From Stenotrophomonas bentonitica (lineage in GTDB: Bacteria; Pseudomonadota; Gammaproteobacteria; Xanthomonadales; Xanthomonadaceae), in contig NZ_PKQP01000003.1 in the NCBI RefSeq assembly GCF_002887735.1, forward strand, positions 310,001-374,000: DNA of 64,000 nucleotides, in the 5' to 3' direction. Positions 55,994 through 63,974 of the stretch are shown in pieces. The position numbers and the translations under genes were made by a program. Below the pieces are notes generated by a model. That model ran no database searches, was not told where the DNA came from, and was given only the letters and a program-made list of their open reading frames with translations. Position 1 is the stretch's first letter. Each line of letters opens with the position of its first letter.

Positions 55994-56412
55994 TGCGGTT
56001 GCACTCCCAGACGCTCCCACAGCACCGGCGGGCACAGGTAGAGCATTTCATTGGTGGCCGCGTCGACCGCGACCTGGATGGTATGGGCGCGGGTCAGCGT
56101 AGTACCGCTGTCCGCATCCACGATTTCATAGGCGATCTTCAGGCGGTTTTCCCACTCGGTGATCGTGGCGCGCACGCGCAGTGCCTGGCCGTACAGCAGC
56201 GGGCGGATGTACTTCACCCGCGCATCGACCACCGGCCACAGGTAACCGGAATCGCGCATCTGCGGGTAGTCGTAATCATGGCGCTGCAGCAGGGCGCAAC
56301 GCGCGATCTCGAAGTACTTGAAATAGTTGCCGTGCCAGACCACCTGCATCGCATCGCAGTCATGGAAGGCCGGCGACAGCGTCACCTCGAAGCTCAGATC
56401 AGGCGTGGACAT
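55990..56412 (-). CDS. Acyl-ACP/CoA thioesterase, 4HBT hotdog (ApeK-like)
   Basis: 140-residue 4-hydroxybenzoyl-CoA thioesterase-like hotdog protein. The catalytic region FHDCDAMQVVWHGNYFKYFEIAR (about residues 15-37) has the YbgC-type Asp followed by GNYF. It could release mis-primed or finished acyl chains from the ACP. The start ATG 56412 overlaps the ammonia-lyase stop by 14 bases. A gene of this kind sits at the same place in the E. coli ape operon. Confidence 0.86.
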   Translation of the reverse strand: MSTPDLSFEVTLSPAFHDCDAMQVVWHGNYFKYFEIARCALLQRHDYDYPQMRDSGYLWPVVDARVKYIRPLLYGQALRVRATITEWENRLKIAYEIVDADSGTTLTRAHTIQVAVDAATNEMLYLCPPVLWERLGVQPQ

Positions 56413-57955
56413 ACAACTCCCAGCGCTGTGCGCGGATATCGTCCAGCAGGGCGCGCAACTCGCCATCCAGCGCGCGGTCTTCCTCGATCAGCGCGATGCG
56501 CTCGGACAGGTCCTGGTACATCGCGGCCAGATCGCCGTGCAACGTCGCTTTCATGCCGACACGCTCGCGCAGGGCCACGCCCTGGCGGGCAGTGATCAGC
56601 AGCGCGGCGACGACCTGTTCGGTCAGTTCGATCACGCGCAGGCAATCGCGCGCTGCGATGGTGCCCATGCTGACCTTGTCCTGGTTGTGGCATTCGGTGG
56701 AACGCGAGAACACCGAGGCCGGCATGGTCTGCTTGAGCGCTTCGGCGGTCCACGCCGAGACACTGATCTGCAGCGCCTTCAGGCCATGGTTGATCGCGGC
56801 ACGCTCACCGGTGGCGGCCGACAGGTTGGCCGGCAGACCGTGGTTGAAGCGCGCATCCACCACCAGCGCCATCTGCCGATCAAGCAGATCGGCCAGGTTG
56901 GCGATGGTGTTCTTCAGCGCGTCCATCGCGAAGGCGATGTGGCCGCCGTAGAAGTGGCCACCATGCAGGATGCGCTCGCCCTCGACATCGATCAGCGGGT
57001 TGTCGTTGGCGCTGTTGAGTTCGGTTTCGATCAGCTGGCGGAAGAACGGCAGGGCGTCCTGCACCACGCCGATCACGTGCGGGGCGCAGCGCAGCGAGTA
57101 ACGGTCCTGCAGGCGCTGTTCGTTGCGCGGCGGCCGGTCGCTGTGCAGGTCCTGGCGCAGGCGCGCGGCGATCCGGGTCTGCCCCGGGTGCGGCTTGGCA
57201 GCGAACAGCATTTCATCGAAATGATGGGCGTTGCCGTCACTGGCCAGCACGTTGAAGGCGGTCAGGCGCGTGGCCAGCCTGGTCAGGTAGTCGGCGCGGT
57301 CGTACGCCAGGCAGGCCAGCGCCGTCATCACGGCGGTGCCGTTCATGATCGCCAGGCCTTCCTTGGGGCGCAGCCGCAGCGGCGCCATGCCGATCTCGGC
57401 CAGCACCTCGGCCGCCGGGCGGCGCGACCCCTGGTACATCACCTCGCGCTCGCCGCAAAGCACCGCGGCCACGTAGGACAGCGGGGTCAGATCGCCGCTG
57501 GCGCCGACCGAGCCTTCGGCCGGGATCAGCGGCAGCACGTCATGCCGCAGCAGCGTGGCCAGGCCCTGCAGCAGCGGGTGGCTGACCCCGGACATGCCGC
57601 GCACCAGCGAAGCCAGGCGCGCGGCGATCACGGCACGGGTTTCCTGCGGGTCCAGGAAACGCCCCAGGCCACAGCCGTGGTAGGTGAACAGGTGGTGCGG
57701 CAGTTCGGCCACCAGCGCCGGCGGAATGTTCACCGTGCACGAATCGCCGTAGCCGGTGGTCACCCCGTAGATGACGCCGTCTTCGCGCAGCAGGCGATCG
57801 AGGAAGTCCGCGCCGCGCTGGATGCGCGCGGTGAACGCGGCATCGTCGGTGACCACGGCCTGGGCCTGGCGCTGTGACAGCGCGACCACGTCTTCGATGG
57901 TCAGCGGCGCATCGCCGAAGCGGACGGAGGGTGCCTGATCGGCCTTACTTGCCAT
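56399..57955 (-). CDS. HAL/PAL/TAL family aromatic ammonia lyase
   Basis: 518-residue MIO-dependent ammonia lyase. The MIO-forming tripeptide Ala152-Ser153-Gly154 sits in GSVGASGDLTPLSYVAAVLCG, the N-terminal loop YGVTTGYGDS is at about residues 63-72, and the substrate-selector position aligns with Tyr92-His93. His there is seen in His- and Tyr-lyases, whereas phenylalanine lyases have Phe-Leu. It would make urocanate, coumarate or cinnamate. It lies inside the pigment operon, with no histidine-degradation (hut) gene nearby, so making or modifying the aromatic starter is more likely than histidine catabolism. ATG 57955 overlaps the LPLAT stop by 11 bases. Similar genes in Xanthomonas are often labelled hutH. 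Confidence 0.9.
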   Translation of the reverse strand: MASKADQAPSVRFGDAPLTIEDVVALSQRQAQAVVTDDAAFTARIQRGADFLDRLLREDGVIYGVTTGYGDSCTVNIPPALVAELPHHLFTYHGCGLGRFLDPQETRAVIAARLASLVRGMSGVSHPLLQGLATLLRHDVLPLIPAEGSVGASGDLTPLSYVAAVLCGEREVMYQGSRRPAAEVLAEIGMAPLRLRPKEGLAIMNGTAVMTALACLAYDRADYLTRLATRLTAFNVLASDGNAHHFDEMLFAAKPHPGQTRIAARLRQDLHSDRPPRNEQRLQDRYSLRCAPHVIGVVQDALPFFRQLIETELNSANDNPLIDVEGERILHGGHFYGGHIAFAMDALKNTIANLADLLDRQMALVVDARFNHGLPANLSAATGERAAINHGLKALQISVSAWTAEALKQTMPASVFSRSTECHNQDKVSMGTIAARDCLRVIELTEQVVAALLITARQGVALRERVGMKATLHGDLAAMYQDLSERIALIEEDRALDGELRALLDDIRAQRWELYVHA

Positions 57956-58892
57956 GAGATGCCTGATCCCAGAAGGGGAAGAAATTGAACCAGTCCAAGG
58001 GTGCCTGGGTGACCTGAACTTCCAGCCACCGGGCGAAATGTTCCGCCTGCGCGGTCAGCGCGGCGTCACGCGAACCGCGCGGCAATACGATGCGGTCGGT
58101 GAACTGTTCAAAGCGCACCTGGTAGCCACGCCCGTGATGCAGGCAGGCCATGGTGTAGACCGGGCAGGCCAGCGCGGCGGCCAGTACATAGGCGCCGATC
58201 GGGAACTGCGCGGTGTGGCCGAGGAACGGGGCCGGCACGGTGCGCCCGCCACGCAGCGGCACGCGGTCGCCGACGATGGCCACGAAACCACCCGCCTCGA
58301 CCCGGCGCTGCAGCTCGACCGCGGTGGCCGGGCCCATGTCGGTGACCTGCAGCAGCTCCACCGAGGCCAGCGGATCGAGCCGCTGCATCAGGCGGTTGAA
58401 GCGCTGCGCGTGCGCGGTGTGGACCAGCACGGTGATGTGGAAGCCCGGCACCCGCTCGGCCAATACCTGGCACAGCTCCAGGCAGCCGATGTGCGCGGTG
58501 AGGATCAGCCCGCCTTCGCGGCGCGCGATCTTGTCCAGCACCAGGTCGCGCTGCAGATGGATGTGCTCGGGCGGATAGCGGCCGCCCAGGCCGAGCAGCT
58601 TGTCGAGCATGGTGTCGGCAAACAGCGCGAAGTGCTTCAGGCTCTGCCAGCGCCCGGGTGCCGAGGGGAACACGCCGGTATGGGCCTGCAGGCGCTCCAG
58701 GTACTGCAGCGACGATTCGCGCGCGACCCGGTTGCTCAACCAGTGGCAGAGCACCACCGGGTACACGCACAGCCGGAACGGCCAGCGGCCGAACCAGCGG
58801 TGCACCCAGCACAGGAACAGCACGCCGGCGGCCGAGGTGGACTCGCCGATGTCGGCCCAGTGCGGGGCACTGCCGGGGGCGGGCGTGGTCAT
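57945..58892 (-). CDS. LpxL/HtrB-type acyltransferase (C-terminal half of ApeJ equivalent)
   Basis: 315-residue lysophospholipid/lipid A acyltransferase-like protein. The family motif H-x4-E is LTAHIGCLELC (His134, Glu139), with FALFADTMLDKLL upstream and GDRVPLRGGRTVPAPFLG in the second half. E. coli ApeJ fuses a glycosyltransferase with such an acyltransferase; here they are two genes with an ATGA overlap (58889-58892). It may transfer the polyene from ACP to a glycosylated lipid carrier. The product stops 11 bases inside the ammonia-lyase gene. Confidence 0.85.
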   Translation of the reverse strand: MTTPAPGSAPHWADIGESTSAAGVLFLCWVHRWFGRWPFRLCVYPVVLCHWLSNRVARESSLQYLERLQAHTGVFPSAPGRWQSLKHFALFADTMLDKLLGLGGRYPPEHIHLQRDLVLDKIARREGGLILTAHIGCLELCQVLAERVPGFHITVLVHTAHAQRFNRLMQRLDPLASVELLQVTDMGPATAVELQRRVEAGGFVAIVGDRVPLRGGRTVPAPFLGHTAQFPIGAYVLAAALACPVYTMACLHHGRGYQVRFEQFTDRIVLPRGSRDAALTAQAEHFARWLEVQVTQAPLDWFNFFPFWDQASHGK

Positions 58893-59674
58893 GCGCCGGG
58901 CCCTGCGATGCGCTGCCACAGCAGCCGCGGCGCGCGCCACAGCATTCCGACGAACAGGCGCGCGTGCATGCGGCTGATGCGCACGTTGTCGCGCCACACA
59001 TCGAAGTGCGAGACGCCATCGCTGGGATAGGTGACGGCGGTCGGCACACTGATCACCTTCACCCCACGCCAGAACAGCCGCACCAGGATTTCACTGTCGA
59101 AATCCATGCGCCGGCCGATGGTTTCCTCGCCCATCAGGCGGATCACCGGGGCCAGTGGATACAGGCGGAAGCCACACATCGAGTCGCGGATCTGCAGCGA
59201 CAGCGTGTTGATCCAGACCCAGATATGCGTGGCGTAGCGACCGTACAGGCGCGCCTTGGGCACGCTGGCGTCATAGCGCGGGATACCACAGATCACCGCC
59301 TCCGGCTGCGCCTGCGACAGCGCGACGAAACGGGGGATATCGGCAGTCTCGTGCTGGCCGTCGGCATCTATCTGCAGCACGTGGCTGTAGCCCAGGCGCG
59401 CGGCTTCGGCAAAGCCGGCCAGCATCGCGCCACCCTTGCCCTGGTTCACCGCCAGCCGCAGCAGCGTCACCTGCGGTGCGTGCTCGCGGGCCAGCGCATC
59501 AAGCACCTGCGCGCACTCCCGGTGCGAGCCATCGTCGACCAGCAGGCACGGCTGCCCACTGGCCAGCACGCCCTGCACCACCGCACCGATCGCATGCGCG
59601 TGGTCGTACACCGGGATCACCACCAGCGGGGCGAAGGCCGACCTGCTCATGCCGTCACCGGAGTCATCACGCAT
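58889..59674 (-). CDS. Family 2 glycosyltransferase (N-terminal half of ApeJ equivalent)
   Basis: 261-residue GT2. The fold starts APLVVIPVYDHAHAIGAVV; LLVDDGSHREC and LQIDADGQHE (DxD-like metal site, about residues 105-112) are the nucleotide-sugar binding motifs. The end matches the family (VWRDNVRISRMHARLFVGML). ATG 59674 gives an 8-base overlap with the ligase stop; an internal ATG at 59650 with more typical distance from the fold start is the alternative. It likely glycosylates the carrier lipid or polyene. Sugar unknown. Confidence 0.85.
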   Translation of the reverse strand: MRDDSGDGMSRSAFAPLVVIPVYDHAHAIGAVVQGVLASGQPCLLVDDGSHRECAQVLDALAREHAPQVTLLRLAVNQGKGGAMLAGFAEAARLGYSHVLQIDADGQHETADIPRFVALSQAQPEAVICGIPRYDASVPKARLYGRYATHIWVWINTLSLQIRDSMCGFRLYPLAPVIRLMGEETIGRRMDFDSEILVRLFWRGVKVISVPTAVTYPSDGVSHFDVWRDNVRISRMHARLFVGMLWRAPRLLWQRIAGPGA

Positions 59675-61352
59675 CACCAAACACCACCCGGCCGCTGGCG
59701 TGCACGCCATGGACGGAGACGTAGCGGAAGCTCATCGCCGACCTGGCCGCATCCCAGCCCAGGCTCAGCTGCAGGCAGTCGCCCGGGCGGGCCACGTGCT
59801 GGAACTTGACCGCGTCCATGCGCAGGAACTGCGGCGGCATCGTGAATGCGCTGCGGCTGTAGTGGATCGCCCAGTCCAGCTGGACCACGCCGGGCAGGAT
59901 CCTGGCCTGCGGGAAGTGCCCGTCGAATGCGACCAGGTCCGGATCCAGCACGAGCTGCAGCGAGGCGCTGGTGGCATCGCGCTGCTGCCACTCCGGGGTC
60001 GGCATCAGCGGCCGGAACAGGGCCGCCAGTGCCGCGGCAGTAACCTTGCCCTGCGCGTTGAGCGGCAGTTCGTCGATGAAACGCCAGCGGCGCGGCCGGG
60101 TCACGGCATCGTGGCTTTGGGCCAGATGCGCGCCGAGCTGCTGCGCCTGGCGGCGGCGCTGTGCATCGTCCCAGTTCGCGGCGCCCGCCGCCTGCGGCAC
60201 CACCACGGCGGCCAGCTGTTCGCGCGCGCCCGGCAGCACCAGCACGCGCACGTCCTGCACCGCCGGGTGCGCACGCAGCTGCTGTTCGAGGGCGTCCAGC
60301 GAGACGCGGCGCTCTTCGATCTTGACGATGCGGTCGGCGCGGCCGAGCAGCCGGAAGCTGTGGCCGTCATCGGCGACGGCGCGGTCCTGGGTCAGCCACC
60401 AGTCGTCGTTGTCCAGGTGCGGCGAACGCACCGCCAGGCAACCTTCCTCGATCCGCCAGGCAACGCCCGGCAACGGATGCCACTGCGGCTGGGCGGCACT
60501 CCAGCGCCGCCAGGCCACGCCACCGGTCTCGCTGCTGCCGAAGACCTCGGTCGGGGCCACGCCCATCAGGGCGCGGACCTGCAGCGCCGCCTCGGTCGGC
60601 AGCGGGCCACCGGAGGAGAACACCGCACGCAGCTGGCCGCCCAGCGAGGACCAGTCCAGCTGTTCGGGCAACCGTTTGAGGTGGGCCGGGGTCGCCACCA
60701 GCACCGACGGCTGGCCGCCCAGCGCGCTGACCAGATCCTCATGGAAAAACCGGCGCGGCTGGATCGCGCGGCCGGCCACCAGCGGCCACAGCACGCGGAA
60801 CAGCAGGCCGTAGATGTGCTGGTGCGAGACCGTGCCCTGCACCTGCGCGCCGTCCATCTGCTCGCCGAAGGCGGCCTGCAACGCATCCACCTCGCGGGTC
60901 AGCTGGCGCATGCGTTTGACGATCGCGCTCGGCGCACCGGTGCTGCCGGAGGTGAACACCACCAGTGCCAGTGCGGCTTCATCCAGCGGTTGCAGCACGA
61001 CGGCGGGATCGACCTCCGGATCCGGCTGCAGCGGCGCATAGCGCGCCGGCACGTCACCCGCAAAACCGGCCACGCGCGGGCTCAATCCTTCCAGCGTGGC
61101 CGGCAGGTTGTCGCCTCCGAGGAACACGCGCTTGCCGGCATGCCACGCCCCCAGCAGGGCGGCGGCGAAGGTGAGCGTGTCATCGAAATACAGCGCCCAG
61201 TCGGTGCCGGGCGCGCGTGCGAAGGCCTGCTGCCAGCGCAGCACCTGCGTGCGGAACTGCGGATGGTCCACCACGGTGTCGCCGGCCATGCCGACGATGC
61301 GGCCCGGGCGCGGCACCAGCGCCAACCGGTCCAGTGCGATCCACTCAGCCAT
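59667..61352 (-). CDS. Aryl-acid:ACP ligase fused to a hotdog dehydratase (XanA2/ApeH-ApeI-like)
   Basis: 561-residue bimodular enzyme. The N-terminal AMP-binding domain has TSGSTGAP (134-141), FGSSETGG (271-278), GRADRIVKIEERRV (337-350) and the terminal catalytic Lys436 (LNAQGKV), so it activates an aromatic acid with ATP and loads it onto the ACP. The C-terminal part (about 455-561) has GHFPQARILPGVVQLDW (478-494) with His479, a FabA/FabZ-like dehydratase motif, equivalent to a separate ApeI. In Xanthomonas such a protein loads 3-hydroxybenzoate. ATG 61352 overlaps the upstream membrane-protein stop by 8 bases; ATG 61358 is also possible. Confidence 0.9.
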   Translation of the reverse strand: MAEWIALDRLALVPRPGRIVGMAGDTVVDHPQFRTQVLRWQQAFARAPGTDWALYFDDTLTFAAALLGAWHAGKRVFLGGDNLPATLEGLSPRVAGFAGDVPARYAPLQPDPEVDPAVVLQPLDEAALALVVFTSGSTGAPSAIVKRMRQLTREVDALQAAFGEQMDGAQVQGTVSHQHIYGLLFRVLWPLVAGRAIQPRRFFHEDLVSALGGQPSVLVATPAHLKRLPEQLDWSSLGGQLRAVFSSGGPLPTEAALQVRALMGVAPTEVFGSSETGGVAWRRWSAAQPQWHPLPGVAWRIEEGCLAVRSPHLDNDDWWLTQDRAVADDGHSFRLLGRADRIVKIEERRVSLDALEQQLRAHPAVQDVRVLVLPGAREQLAAVVVPQAAGAANWDDAQRRRQAQQLGAHLAQSHDAVTRPRRWRFIDELPLNAQGKVTAAALAALFRPLMPTPEWQQRDATSASLQLVLDPDLVAFDGHFPQARILPGVVQLDWAIHYSRSAFTMPPQFLRMDAVKFQHVARPGDCLQLSLGWDAARSAMSFRYVSVHGVHASGRVVFGDA

Positions 61353-61896
61353 GCGCATGCGCCGCCTTGACCCGTCGCCGGACCAGCCATTCCCCACCAA
61401 ACAGAGCACCCATCATCACGTACGCCAACAATCCGTTGTAGAACGCCCAGACCTGGTTGGACGCCCACAGCGCCGTGGCCAGGGCCAGACTTCCGTTGAG
61501 AACAAAGAAGCCGCACCAGATCCAGGTGACCCGGCGGGTATAGATCACGGCGAACGGCGGCAGGTCCGGCTCGCTCAGCCGCGCCAGGCGCTCCACCGCG
61601 CTGGGGCCGAAGCGCAGGCTGGTCGCGAAGATCACCAGCATCACCGCATTCACCAGCGCCGGGTACAGCTTCAGCGGCAGCGCCTGGTTGAAGGCCGTGG
61701 CGACCAGGGCGAGCACGCCGGTACCGAGCGCGGCCACCCACCACACCGCCTGGCGGGTGGTCAGCGCGCGCAGCGCGGCCAGGGTGAACAGCAGCAGCGA
61801 CAACCAGCGCGGCTCGAACCGGCCCAGCGACAGGTACACCACCAGCGGGTATGCCAGCGACAGCAACGCAAACGCCGCGACGCGTACCCGGACCAT
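61345..61896 (-). CDS. COG4648-type membrane protein (ApeG-like)
   Basis: 183-residue inner-membrane protein with about six hydrophobic segments (about 7-24, 30-46, 50-68, 76-92, 120-140, 145-165) and a basic end (RRRVKAAHAHG). Proteins of this kind (COG4648) occur at this place in aryl-polyene and xanthomonadin clusters, between the ACP genes and the ligase gene. No reaction is known; a role in anchoring the synthase complex at the membrane is conceivable. It lies 22 bases after the ACP gene's stop side (61919) and overlaps the ligase gene by 8 bases. Confidence 0.8.
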   Translation of the reverse strand: MVRVRVAAFALLSLAYPLVVYLSLGRFEPRWLSLLLFTLAALRALTTRQAVWWVAALGTGVLALVATAFNQALPLKLYPALVNAVMLVIFATSLRFGPSAVERLARLSEPDLPPFAVIYTRRVTWIWCGFFVLNGSLALATALWASNQVWAFYNGLLAYVMMGALFGGEWLVRRRVKAAHAHG

Positions 61897-61918
61897 GGTC
61901 AGTCTTCAGCGATGGCCG

Positions 61919-62176
61919 TCAGGCGGCCGCTTGACCGGGCAACAGCCCGTGCACCACATCCACGATGTCCTGCACGGTACGCACCTGCTTGAAGGCTTCC
62001 GGTTGCAGATTGCGGCCGAGCAGCGGCTTGAGCTGCACGATCAGGTCGACCGCGTCGATGCTGTCGATGTCCAGGTCGTCGTACAGCCGCGCGGCAGGCG
62101 TGATGCGGCTCGGCTCGATCTCAAAGCTGTCCTTGAGGATCTTGACGATGCGCTCGAAAAGTTCGTTCTTGGTCAT
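61919..62176 (-). CDS. Acyl carrier protein 2 of the pigment operon (ApeF-like)
   Basis: 85-residue ACP. The phosphopantetheine attachment Ser39 lies in LDIDSIDAVDL, and the four-helix pattern is intact. Family comparison suggests one ACP carries the starter and the other carries the extending chain; which is which cannot be decided here. It starts with ATG 62176 and follows ACP 1 after 20 bases. Confidence 0.93.
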   Translation of the reverse strand: MTKNELFERIVKILKDSFEIEPSRITPAARLYDDLDIDSIDAVDLIVQLKPLLGRNLQPEAFKQVRTVQDIVDVVHGLLPGQAAA

Positions 62177-62196
62177 GGGTAAATCCTGACGCGCCG

Positions 62197-62457
62197 TTAG
62201 GACGGCTGGCGTGCGGCGACAAACTCGCTCAGGGCACGCACGCTGGAGAAATGGCGACGGGTCTCTTCCGAATCGGCTGACAGGCTGACACCGTACTTTT
62301 TCTGCAGGGCCAATCCAAGTTCCAGCGCGTCGATCGAATCCAGGCCCAGCCCCTCGACAAACAGGGGGGCGGCGGAATCGATGTCTTCGGGAGTGATGTC
62401 TTCCAGTGAAAGCGATGAAATGATCAATTCCTTGATCTCGTGCTCAAGTGCCTGCAC
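62197..62457 (-). CDS. Acyl carrier protein 1 of the pigment operon (ApeE-like)
   Basis: 86-residue ACP with Ser41 in LGLDSIDALELG. The start is most likely GTG 62457 (V-Q-A-L-E-H), since GGAGA is 8 bases upstream and the overlap with the acyltransferase gene is only 14 bases. A TTG at 62493 would add 12 residues (PITSTSLETRPVQ...) without a ribosome-binding site. Together with the second ACP it should carry the polyene through elongation. Confidence 0.9.
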   Translation of the reverse strand: MQALEHEIKELIISSLSLEDITPEDIDSAAPLFVEGLGLDSIDALELGLALQKKYGVSLSADSEETRRHFSSVRALSEFVAARQPS

Positions 62458-63247
62458 GGGTCGGGTCTCCAGCGAAGTCGAAGTAATGGGCAAGATGATC
62501 GGTCACACGCCTGGCCGCCAAGGCATCCCCCCTGGGCGCATCGCCGGTCTCGTTCAGAAACGGGGCGATCGGGAGATCCTCCCCGACTTCCAGCTGAACG
62601 TGAAATCGCCGTGATGGCACACGATACCATTTCTGGCCCTTGGTCAGGGTCGGCGGGGTGCAGGTGATCCGCACCGGGGTGATGTCCAGCCGGCCCCGCA
62701 CCGCGATGTTGGCCGCGCCACGCTGCAGGCGCAGCGGCTGCCCGGACACGGTGCGGGTCCCTTCCGGGAAGATCACCAGGTTGCCGCCGGCCTGGACCGC
62801 GGCGATGCAGTCGTCCACCAGCCCGGCCCCATCATCATTGGAGACATAACCGGCGGCACGCACCGGGCCGCGCATGAACGGGTTGCGGGCCACGGCCTGC
62901 TTGACCACGCAGTCGGCATTGGGCAGCTGGGCGATCAGCAGCACCACATCGATCAGGGTCGGATGGTTGGCCAGGATCAGCAGGCCGTTGCGCTGCAGGC
63001 GCTCGCCCCCGCGGATCTCGTAGGTCATCAGCCCCAGCCGGCGCATCAGGCCGACGTGGGTGGCGAAACCGGCTTGGACCAGGCGCCGCGCCAGCACGCG
63101 CCGGCGGACCGGGTCGCGGACCAGCAACAGGGACAGGAACAGCATCCCGCCCAGGACCAGCCCGCCGATCCCGAAGGCGGCAAAGCTCAGCCCCGTGCCC
63201 AGCACCCGCCAAGCACGGTTGATCCGGGCCGGCCAGCGCTCAGCCAT
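62444..63247 (-). CDS. PlsC-like 1-acylglycerol-3-phosphate acyltransferase (ApeD-like)
   Basis: 267-residue membrane-associated LPLAT. The acyltransferase motif is NHPTLID (HX4D: His95, Asp100), followed by IFPEGTRT (159-166). Hydrophobic segments occupy residues 15-43. In the aryl-polyene series this protein is placed between the chain length factor and the ACPs (ApeD). It presumably helps to attach the polyene to its lipid. ATG 63247 overlaps the preceding stop by 8 bases. Confidence 0.86.
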   Translation of the reverse strand: MAERWPARINRAWRVLGTGLSFAAFGIGGLVLGGMLFLSLLLVRDPVRRRVLARRLVQAGFATHVGLMRRLGLMTYEIRGGERLQRNGLLILANHPTLIDVVLLIAQLPNADCVVKQAVARNPFMRGPVRAAGYVSNDDGAGLVDDCIAAVQAGGNLVIFPEGTRTVSGQPLRLQRGAANIAVRGRLDITPVRITCTPPTLTKGQKWYRVPSRRFHVQLEVGEDLPIAPFLNETGDAPRGDALAARRVTDHLAHYFDFAGDPTRAGT

Positions 63248-63974
63248 GGCGTTGCCAGCTCCAGTGCTGGCCGTCGGCCTCCAGGCCCAGCGAAGGCGAC
63301 CCCGCCAGCAGGAAGCGCAGCGCTTCAAGGCCATGCGGCAGACCGTCGGAGGGACGATCCCCGCCGCCGGCACCCCAGCCCAGCGACAGTCGGGTGCCCG
63401 GGCCGCTGGCCGGCCCGAGCCGCCAGCACCACGCGAAGAAGGGGTCGGGCTCGTCGGCGAAGCCGACATAGATCGGCGGCAACGGCGATTCGTACACCAC
63501 CAGCCGCACCTCCGGCGCACCATCGGCGAGCAGCCCGAAGGCCTCCACGCAGGCCGTTTCCACCGTGGCCCGGGCGGCCGCGAGGGCCAGATAGTTGCCC
63601 CGCTGGCCGCGGGCGATCGAGTACAGCGCTGCGATCGCGTTGTGCACCGACAGGCCGAAGCCGGTCGGCGACATCGGCTGGTCCGCACTCAGGGTGTTGA
63701 GCAGCTCCATCGAACGGGCCACGTCGCCGTGCCGCGAGGCGAACACCAGCGGCACCCGGCCACCGTCGTCGGGCTGCTCGCACCAGCAGGCGGTCTGGAT
63801 CGCCATGCGTCCGAGCCGCTCGATGCGACGTCGCTGCATGGCGGGCACTTCGGACAACGCGGGGGTGTCCTCACCGGTGGGCAGCCAGGGGGCCTTCGCC
63901 CACGCCTGCCACTGCGCGTGGGTGGTGATGCCCGGCGCCCACGCCGCCCAATCGATTACAGAAAACTCAATCAT
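63240..63974 (-). CDS. Chain-length-factor-like ketosynthase domain protein (ApeC-like), first gene in window
   Basis: 244-residue protein of the 'beta-ketoacyl synthase N-like' family found in aryl-polyene clusters. Motif PTGFGLSVHNAIAALYSIARGQRGN (about residues 106-130) has SVHN where active ketosynthases have the catalytic Cys. That and the length (half of a normal KS) mark it as chain-length factor partner, not a condensing enzyme. ATG 63974 follows GGCGGGA; a GC-rich ATG four codons earlier is less likely. The operon promoter must lie upstream of 63974; only 26 bases remain, so the true first gene may be outside the window. Confidence 0.85.
   Translation of the reverse strand: MIEFSVIDWAAWAPGITTHAQWQAWAKAPWLPTGEDTPALSEVPAMQRRRIERLGRMAIQTACWCEQPDDGGRVPLVFASRHGDVARSMELLNTLSADQPMSPTGFGLSVHNAIAALYSIARGQRGNYLALAAARATVETACVEAFGLLADGAPEVRLVVYESPLPPIYVGFADEPDPFFAWCWRLGPASGPGTRLSLGWGAGGGDRPSDGLPHGLEALRFLLAGSPSLGLEADGQHWSWQRHG

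Noticed and set aside
56399-57955. Histidine utilisation gene hutH
   Set aside because: Family membership is right, but the gene is inside the pigment operon and no hut gene is close, so I do not assign hutH.
62457-62493. TTG start for the first ACP at 62493
   Set aside because: No ribosome-binding site and a 50-base overlap with the acyltransferase gene; GTG 62457 with GGAGA fits better.
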